Source of the DNA: Campylobacterales bacterium
Lineage (GTDB): Bacteria; Campylobacterota; Campylobacteria; Campylobacterales; Arcobacteraceae
NCBI GenBank assembly: GCA_016784825.1
Contig: JADHTT010000069.1
Location: 1-5,348, forward strand
DNA length: 5,348 bases
Reading direction: 5' to 3'
The notes under the pieces were generated by a model. That model saw only the letters and a program-made list of their open reading frames with translations. It did not search any database and was not told the DNA's origin. The translations under genes were made by a program, and so were the position numbers. Position 1 is the first letter of the stretch. Each line of letters opens with the position of its first letter. This document shows, one piece after another, positions 1 through 5,348 of the stretch.

Positions 1-1341
1 CCACTTGAAAAAAGAATTAGAGAGATCAAAGGTGTAGAAAATATCTTTTCATATGCAAAAGATAATGTAGGTATTGTTCAAGTTCAATATTATATTGGAC
101 AAGAAAAAGGTGACTCTGATTTAAAACTATATGATGCAATTATGAAAAATATGGATGGTTTACCTGAAAATGCAATGCAACCACTTATTAAAACTATGGA
201 TATTGATACAGATATACCAGTAGCTACTATTGCATTTTATTCAAAATCAAAAGAGATGACACAAACTAAATTATTTAAAGCCATAGATAAGATAGGGTAT
301 AGTATTTCAAAGATTGATAATGTTGCAAAGATTGATCTAAAAGGTGAGAAAAAAGAACAATTTAACATCATGGTTAGCCTTAAAAAGCTTAAGCAGTATA
401 AGATGACATTAGGGCAAGTAGCTATGACTTTAAAAGGTATTACATTTGAATTACCTGATATTAAAGGTGTTATGAAAGATAATAGTTTTACGGTATTTGG
501 ACTTGACCATGGTATACATAGTGTAAAAGATATTGAAAATATTTTAGTAGATTCTTATGCTGGAAAACCTATATATATTAAAGATATAGCCAAAGTAACA
601 CTTGGTGGTAATATTCAAGATAAAAAAGAAAATATATTATATTCAAAGTTACATTATCAAGATGATACAGCACATAATTCTTTGACATTAACAGTATCGA
701 AATTAAAAGGCGCAAATACTGTTGTGATTAATGAGGAAGTATTTGAGTACTTTGAGACGATTAAAGAAGACCTAGCTTCTAAAAATATTGGATATGTAAT
801 TACTAGAGATGATGGTTTTACAGCAAATCATGCTGTAAATGAACTGATGTTTCACCTTGTGATATCTGTTGTGATTATTGCTATATTATTAGTGTTTGCA
901 CTTGGATTCAAAGAGGCATTAATTGTATCTTTAACAGTACCTATGATTCTTGCTCTTACACTTTTTGTAGGATTTATGATTGGAGAGACTATTAATAGAA
1001 TTACATTATTTGCATTGCTATTAAGTCTTGGATTACTAGTAGATGCTGCTATTATTGTAATTGAAAATATTCATAGACATATGCACTCACATGATAGTAA
1101 AGATAAGTCTATAGCACAAATTGCTGTAGAAGCTACAAATGAGATTGGTAATCCTACAAATGTAGCTACGATTGCAATTATTATGACATTTATACCTATG
1201 TTTTTTGTTGGTGGAATGATGGGTCAATTTATGCATCCATTACCAGTATTTGTACCTATTGCACTACTTATGTCACTAGTAGTGGCATATATATTTACAC
1301 CATATTTAGTAAATAAATTATTAAAAAAGAAGGCTGCTTAA
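1..1341 (+). CDS. RND efflux pump permease, N-terminal half (5' partial)
   Basis: This is the N-terminal half of an inner-membrane resistance-nodulation-division (AcrB-type) proton-driven exporter. The reading frame is open from base 1, so the true start lies outside the window; 446 residues are visible and about 60 (TM1 and the start of the first porter subdomain) are missing by comparison with AcrB. In order, counting from the window edge, I see porter-domain sequence (about 1-280), a TRDDGFTANHAVNEL segment just before TM2, TM2 (283-303), TM3 (305-328), TM4 (332-357), TM5 (387-411) and TM6 (412-441). TM4 carries GLLVDAAIIVIEN, matching the proton-relay motif of AcrB, with the first Asp kept and the second replaced by Ala. 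A histidine-rich HRHMHSH follows TM4. The protein ends just after TM6, at the midpoint of a normal pump, and its stop overlaps the next start. The family is clear; the substrate is not visible. The internal ATG at 142 is not a credible start, as homology continues upstream of it. Confidence 0.93.
   Translation, partial: PLEKRIREIKGVENIFSYAKDNVGIVQVQYYIGQEKGDSDLKLYDAIMKNMDGLPENAMQPLIKTMDIDTDIPVATIAFYSKSKEMTQTKLFKAIDKIGYSISKIDNVAKIDLKGEKKEQFNIMVSLKKLKQYKMTLGQVAMTLKGITFELPDIKGVMKDNSFTVFGLDHGIHSVKDIENILVDSYAGKPIYIKDIAKVTLGGNIQDKKENILYSKLHYQDDTAHNSLTLTVSKLKGANTVVINEEVFEYFETIKEDLASKNIGYVITRDDGFTANHAVNELMFHLVISVVIIAILLVFALGFKEALIVSLTVPMILALTLFVGFMIGETINRITLFALLLSLGLLVDAAIIVIENIHRHMHSHDSKDKSIAQIAVEATNEIGNPTNVATIAIIMTFIPMFFVGGMMGQFMHPLPVFVPIALLMSLVVAYIFTPYLVNKLLKKKAA
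1323..1329 (+). other. Possible -1 ribosomal slippery heptamer A_AAA_AAG
   Basis: In the frame of the first pump gene the codons are TTA AAA AAG, so the seven bases are phased as A_AAA_AAG, the arrangement known from E. coli dnaX. A -1 slip makes the next codons GAA GGC TGC TTA ATG, which is exactly the frame of the downstream gene and has no stop in between. The product would be a continuous RND pump of normal length. Other A6G runs in the first gene (bases 8-14, near 347-353 and near 614-620) are in other phases. Against the call: A-runs are common in this genome, no SD-like stimulator is evident upstream, and the only downstream hairpin I see (TTCTA-TTT-TAGAA, 1361-1373) is weak and too distant. 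Confidence 0.4.
1327..1333 (+). promoter_or_regulatory. Ribosome binding site and coupling signal for the second pump gene
   Basis: AAGAAGG lies seven bases before the ATG at 1341 and resembles the Shine-Dalgarno consensus with one mismatch (AGAAGG for AGGAGG). Together with the TAATG stop/start overlap this supports translation of the downstream half from its own start by terminating or newly recruited ribosomes, giving the two halves in similar amounts. The site sits directly beside and partly over the possible slippery heptamer, so the same bases could serve reinitiation or, as in dnaX-type systems, affect slippage. Confidence 0.6.
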
Positions 1342-2996
1342 TGTTAGAAAGATTAATTTATTCTATTTTAGAAAGTAGATTTAAAAAGTATATGGTTTAT
1401 CTAGTATCATTAATGTTATTTGCTGGATCAATATATATGTTGCCTACAGAGCTTGTAAAAGCAAAAATGTTACCAGGGAAAGATAGTGATACATTTTCGA
1501 TATATGTAGATCTCCCAAAAGGTAAAAGTGTAAGTGATACCAAAGAGGTAACACAATGTATTTCATCAATACTTATGAAAGAACAAGATGTATTATCAAC
1601 TTCAGTATTTTTAGGGGAAGGTTTACCATTAGATTTTGCTGGTATGGTAAAAGGTAGTGTATTAAAATCTGAACAACATGAAGCTGAGATGATGATCAAT
1701 ATTAATAAAGCTGCCAATAGAAGTGAAGCAAGTTATAATATGGTTCATAGATTACGACCAAATATTCAAGATAAATGTACAAAGCATAATGCAAATATTA
1801 AGTTTGTAGAACTCCCTGCTGGACCTCCTGTATTAGCATCAGTTGTTGGTGAAGTATATGGAGGAAAAAGTTTTGAAAGTAGAAGAGAGTTTGCATATAA
1901 AATAGCCAATATCTTTAAGAAACAAAAGACGCTTGTGGATGTGGATGTATTAGCAGATGAGAGTACTAAAAAATATTCACTTGTATTAAATAACAATAAA
2001 GTACTAGAAAGTGGTGTTGGATTAGAACAAATTAAAAAGATGCTTTATATTGCATTTGAAGGATTTGGACTAGGTGTAGTAAATGATGGAAATGCACAAA
2101 ATCAAATACCTTTATTTGTTAGAATTGGTGATTGTAGAATTCTTGAAGATGATACAAAAGAAGCCCTGCAAAAGAAACTAGATAATTTAATGTTGATGAA
2201 TGAGATGGGATTAATGATACCTATGAGTGATTTTATAAGTATCAAACAAGTAAAACAGCAATCAACAATGACAAGTAAAAATCTAAAGAATATGATAAAT
2301 GTTATTGCAGAGACAGATATGGATAGTCAAATATATCCACTTCTTGATGCACGAAATGATATGTTAAACCTTATGAGTAAAGAGTATGAAGTAACAAAAA
2401 CAAATATGCTAAATCTATCTTTCAAAGATAGGAAGACAGGTGAAGTATTTGATCTTGTTTGGGATGGTGAATTAAAAGTTACTATTGATACATTTATTGA
2501 TTTAGGAGGTGCATTTATTGGTGCACTTGTACTTATATATCTTTTAATGGTAATTTACTATAAAAGATTTGCACTTGCTGGTGCTATTGTAATGGCTAGT
2601 TTCCTATCTTTAATTGGTGTTATAGCTGGACATTGGGTAATGGATCAAATTACAGCTGATACATTCTATTTAACAGCAACTTCCTTGATTGGGTTTATTG
2701 GTTTAATTGGTATTAACTCAAGAAACTCTTTATTAATTGTAGATTTTGCTCAACAGTTAATTAAAGAAAATGGTCTAGAGGTAAATAAAGCAATAGCAGT
2801 TGCTACAGCAACTAGAGCTAAGCCAATATTATTAACAGTATTAGCGATTGTATTTGCAAGTTCTTTACTGGCTTCTGATGCGGTATTTGGTGGACTAGGT
2901 GTGGCATTAATAGGTGGAACATTGTTTGCCTATTTAGTATCGTTATTCTTTGTTCCTGTTTCTATACAGAATTCTATTAAGAATTCTGTAGAATAA
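1341..2996 (+). CDS. RND efflux pump permease, C-terminal half
   Basis: This 551-residue protein is the C-terminal half of an AcrB-type RND exporter and should assemble with the product of the preceding gene in the inner membrane. TM7 is at about 15-35, followed by the second porter/docking block (about 36-380), which includes PAGPPVLASVVGEVYGG (159-175) and a WDGEL segment (374-378) before TM8. TM8-TM12 follow at about 386-407, 410-434, 442-469, 494-512 and 516-542. TM10 reads GINSRNSLLIVDF; Arg461 stands where AcrB has the proton-relay Lys940. The start is the ATG in TAATG, with AGAAGG upstream. The opening MLERLIYSILESRFKKY is what normally follows the cytoplasmic linker of an intact pump, so no domain is lost at the split. 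The halves together (about 1055 residues with the missing N-terminus) equal a normal pump. The last 20 bp overlap the end of dprA on the other strand. Confidence 0.92.
   Translation: MLERLIYSILESRFKKYMVYLVSLMLFAGSIYMLPTELVKAKMLPGKDSDTFSIYVDLPKGKSVSDTKEVTQCISSILMKEQDVLSTSVFLGEGLPLDFAGMVKGSVLKSEQHEAEMMININKAANRSEASYNMVHRLRPNIQDKCTKHNANIKFVELPAGPPVLASVVGEVYGGKSFESRREFAYKIANIFKKQKTLVDVDVLADESTKKYSLVLNNNKVLESGVGLEQIKKMLYIAFEGFGLGVVNDGNAQNQIPLFVRIGDCRILEDDTKEALQKKLDNLMLMNEMGLMIPMSDFISIKQVKQQSTMTSKNLKNMINVIAETDMDSQIYPLLDARNDMLNLMSKEYEVTKTNMLNLSFKDRKTGEVFDLVWDGELKVTIDTFIDLGGAFIGALVLIYLLMVIYYKRFALAGAIVMASFLSLIGVIAGHWVMDQITADTFYLTATSLIGFIGLIGINSRNSLLIVDFAQQLIKENGLEVNKAIAVATATRAKPILLTVLAIVFASSLLASDAVFGGLGVALIGGTLFAYLVSLFFVPVSIQNSIKNSVE
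2965..2990. terminator. Inverted repeat in the convergent overlap, likely terminator
   Basis: TACAGAATTCT and AGAATTCTGTA form a perfect 11-bp stem around an ATTA loop. The repeat lies in the tail of the second pump gene and runs across the end of dprA; the dprA stop codon (2977-2979) lies in the loop region, and the pump stop follows the stem by three bases. On the + strand the stem is followed by GAATAACTTTTCC and then a T-rich stretch, so it could terminate the pump transcript. On the - strand what follows is not T-rich, so termination of dprA here is less certain. The stem is mostly A/T pairs, so stability is moderate. Confidence 0.5.
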
Positions 2997-3759
2997 CTTT
3001 TCCATTTTCTATTTTTATTTTTCCCAGTAGTTCATATTCAAATACTTTATCTTGAAATTGAACTACTACTTCATCATAGCTTGGAGTAGTTTGACAAAAC
3101 TTTAAAAATGGATCTTCTTCTATTTTACTTTGACTATTAAGTCCAAGCTCTTCTAAAAATGTATCTATACTATATATTGGTTTTGCTAAACCTTGTTCAA
3201 GAAGATTATTTGTTCCATTGCTATCACCAATTCTATGAGGAATAGTATATATAGTTTTTCCCATTTTAAGAGCATATTCTACACTTCTTAAACTACCACT
3301 ATTCTCGTCTGCTTGAGTAACAATCAGACAATCTCCTAGAGCAACAACTATTTCATTTCTATGAACAAAACTATATCTCGTAGCTTTTGTACCGGTTTTA
3401 TAACTACTAAGTATTAATCCATTTTGCTCAATAGAGGATATAATATTTTTATTTACTGCTGGATATTTTATATCTAAACCATTTGCAACAACAGCTATAG
3501 TATTATCATAGTTTGCTGCTTGATGTGCTATAGCATCTACTCCCATTGCTGCACCACTAACTATACAAATTCCAGCATTGCTAAGTGCTTGAGTTATTGT
3601 AGATGTAAACTCTCGTGTATATTGTGTAGGTTTTCTAGTACCTACTATAGATATTTTTTTCTTTTGAAGAAGTGAACTATTACCAATATAAAATAGTTCA
3701 TTTGGATATTTTTTCATTGAATCTAGTTCTTTGATATGAAAATCTATTTTTTGAATCAT
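2977..3759 (-). CDS. dprA: DNA processing protein DprA (RecA loader in transformation)
   Basis: DprA binds incoming single-stranded DNA in the cytoplasm during natural transformation and loads RecA on it. The 260 residues contain the family's Rossmann-like fold: IVGTRKPT (38-45), SGAAMGVDAIAH (68-79), GLDIKYP (94-100), FVHRNEIVVALGD (131-143) and SGSLRSVEYALKMGK (154-168). A short C-terminal segment (about 222-257, with FEYELLGKIKIENGKV) looks like the small winged-helix DML1 domain. The N-terminal SAM domain of longer DprA proteins is absent. This compact layout and length resemble Helicobacter and Campylobacter DprA. The ATG at 3759 overlaps the upstream deacetylase stop as ATGA and lacks a good Shine-Dalgarno, so translation is probably coupled. 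Its 3' end overlaps the pump gene by 20 bp on the opposite strand. Whether the organism is competent cannot be judged from this window. Confidence 0.95.
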   Translation of the reverse strand: MIQKIDFHIKELDSMKKYPNELFYIGNSSLLQKKKISIVGTRKPTQYTREFTSTITQALSNAGICIVSGAAMGVDAIAHQAANYDNTIAVVANGLDIKYPAVNKNIISSIEQNGLILSSYKTGTKATRYSFVHRNEIVVALGDCLIVTQADENSGSLRSVEYALKMGKTIYTIPHRIGDSNGTNNLLEQGLAKPIYSIDTFLEELGLNSQSKIEEDPFLKFCQTTPSYDEVVVQFQDKVFEYELLGKIKIENGKVILQNS

Positions 3760-4568
3760 AATTGATTGACCAATACAAGTTCAACATCTTTAAGTAGATG
3801 TTTTGAATCTTTTAAAGTTTGTAGCGTAAGTTTATGTGGATGACAAATTGCAATAGCACTTCCATCCTCTTTTGCTACTTTTATAGCTTTTTTTAATTGT
3901 TGCTGGATATACGCTTTTTCTTTTTTATTATCTAAAAATATATTTCTTGAAAGAAATGGAACACTATATTTTGATGCAGTTTGTTTAGCTACACTTTTTG
4001 CAGTTGTTCTACTATCGACAAAGGTAAAATTATATTTCTTTAATGCCTTCATTAGTTTATCCATAGCTTCTTTATTTGCTGTAAATTTACTACCTGTATG
4101 ATTATTTGTAAAAGTGGCTTTTGGATACAGAAAATGTAACTCTTGTACCCTTTGTTCTATTGTTTGATATGAGTCTGAGATTATGAGAGTATTTTCTTCT
4201 GCAAATTTAAAACTTCTAGCTTCCAATGGGAGGTGTATCATATAAAATGGAATATTTTTTGCAATTTTTGCAGAGTTTTTATGTTTTGATGTTGGTGGTA
4301 AAAATGCCATAGTAATTGGATAACCAATATCTTGAATTCTTTTGACATGAATTTGAAAGCTCACATCATCAACTATTATTGCTAGCTTTGGCTTTTCTTT
4401 TTTCTTAACTTGTATATCAGATTTATATACAACACTTAAAGCAGGAGTAGATTCTTCTAATATTACTTCTTCTTTAAATTTTGTATTGATAATTATGTAA
4501 GCTACTATAGCTAGTATAGTAAAAAATAGTAAAGTTGTTACTTTTTTAGGTTGATATTTTTTTGCCAT
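3756..4568 (-). CDS. Divergent polysaccharide deacetylase family protein (YibQ/DUF610-like), membrane-anchored
   Basis: This 270-residue protein has a short basic N-terminus and one hydrophobic segment (about 12-28), consistent with an inner-membrane anchor and a periplasmic domain, then a linker and a polysaccharide-deacetylase-like fold. Family landmarks are AIIVDDVSF (63-71, with Asp67 and Asp68), ITMAFLPPT (85-93), MIHLPLEA (110-117), TNNHTGSKFT (154-163), FVDSRTT (183-189), SRNIFLDN (207-214) and AIAICHPH (238-245). The divergent family keeps the Asp pair and His residues expected of a metal-dependent hydrolase, but I know of no firmly established substrate; a cell-envelope glycan is a guess. 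The ATG at 4568 is the only standard in-frame start after an upstream stop, though no clear Shine-Dalgarno precedes it. It lies 49 bp after ilvC and its TGA overlaps the dprA ATG, so it links the two in a likely operon. Confidence 0.9.
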   Translation of the reverse strand: MAKKYQPKKVTTLLFFTILAIVAYIIINTKFKEEVILEESTPALSVVYKSDIQVKKKEKPKLAIIVDDVSFQIHVKRIQDIGYPITMAFLPPTSKHKNSAKIAKNIPFYMIHLPLEARSFKFAEENTLIISDSYQTIEQRVQELHFLYPKATFTNNHTGSKFTANKEAMDKLMKALKKYNFTFVDSRTTAKSVAKQTASKYSVPFLSRNIFLDNKKEKAYIQQQLKKAIKVAKEDGSAIAICHPHKLTLQTLKDSKHLLKDVELVLVNQL

Positions 4569-4585
4569 AAAGACATGATAGTGTA

Positions 4586-4607
4586 TTAAGTCCCAAGAGG
4601 GACTTAA
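4586..4607 (-). terminator. Hairpin downstream of ilvC (weak terminator or processing site)
   Basis: TTAAGTCCC and GGGACTTAA form a perfect 9-bp stem around a 4-nt loop in the 49-bp gap between ilvC and the deacetylase gene. The position fits an ilvC terminator, but on the coding (-) strand the stem is followed by TACACTATCATG and not by a U-tract. It is therefore more likely a leaky terminator, or a 3'-end stabilising or processing hairpin that lowers expression of the two downstream genes. The T-rich side (ATTTTAT) is the + strand, where no gene ends nearby. The hairpin ends 17 bases before the deacetylase start. Confidence 0.5.
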
Positions 4608-4617
4608 ATTTTATAAA

Positions 4618-5348
<731 letters not shown>

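Noticed and set aside
142..144. ATG at 142 as the start of the first pump gene.
   Set aside because: The frame is open to base 1 and the upstream 47 residues match the RND porter domain, so the gene starts outside the window.
1361..1373. Small hairpin TTCTA-TTT-TAGAA as a frameshift-stimulating structure.
   Set aside because: It starts about 31 bases after the slip site, far beyond the usual short spacer, and is five A/T-rich pairs only.
1397..1717. A 106-codon open frame on the - strand inside the second pump gene.
   Set aside because: It lies wholly antisense to clear RND coding sequence, its translation resembles no family I recognise, and no promoter or ribosome binding site supports it.
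1766..1996. A 76-codon open frame on the - strand inside the second pump gene.
   Set aside because: It is antisense to the conserved PAGPPV...YGG porter region; it is best explained as a shadow of that coding sequence.

Overview
The window is AT-rich, compact, and looks like the chromosome of a Campylobacterota (epsilonproteobacterial) species, most likely of the Arcobacter or Sulfurimonas type. The evidence is the strong A/T preference at third codon positions, a short DprA with the Helicobacter/Campylobacter-like RNE-VVALGD motif, and an ilvC - divergent polysaccharide deacetylase - dprA order that I recall as common in this phylum. The taxonomic call is inference, because no rRNA or other marker gene is present.

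Left part (1-2996, + strand): an inner-membrane RND efflux pump of the AcrB type, encoded as two genes rather than one. The first gene enters from outside the window and carries the remaining N-terminal porter half and TM2-TM6. The second carries TM7, the second porter half and TM8-TM12. They meet at TAATG, a one-base stop/start overlap, with a Shine-Dalgarno-like AGAAGG just upstream. Six bases of the upstream A-run plus a G form A_AAA_AAG in the phase required for -1 ribosomal slippage, and a -1 shift there would enter the frame of the second gene and give one full-length pump. The junction is therefore either a true half-transporter pair, a programmed frameshift, or a one-base indel in a homopolymer.

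Right part (2977-5348, - strand): three genes read leftward. ilvC (valine/isoleucine synthesis) runs off the right edge and lacks its N-terminal Rossmann part. After a 49-bp gap holding a 9-bp hairpin comes a membrane-anchored divergent polysaccharide deacetylase (YibQ/DUF610-like), and then dprA (the RecA loader of natural transformation), which starts on an ATGA overlap with the deacetylase stop. The three may form one transcript, with the hairpin setting relative expression.

The two gene groups converge and overlap by 20 bp. A perfect 11-bp inverted repeat with a 4-nt loop lies across this overlap and could terminate the pump transcript. There is no gene-free stretch longer than 49 bp. I saw no mobile element, CRISPR array, tRNA, rRNA or defence system. 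The notable feature is the central split of the RND pump and how its two halves are expressed.
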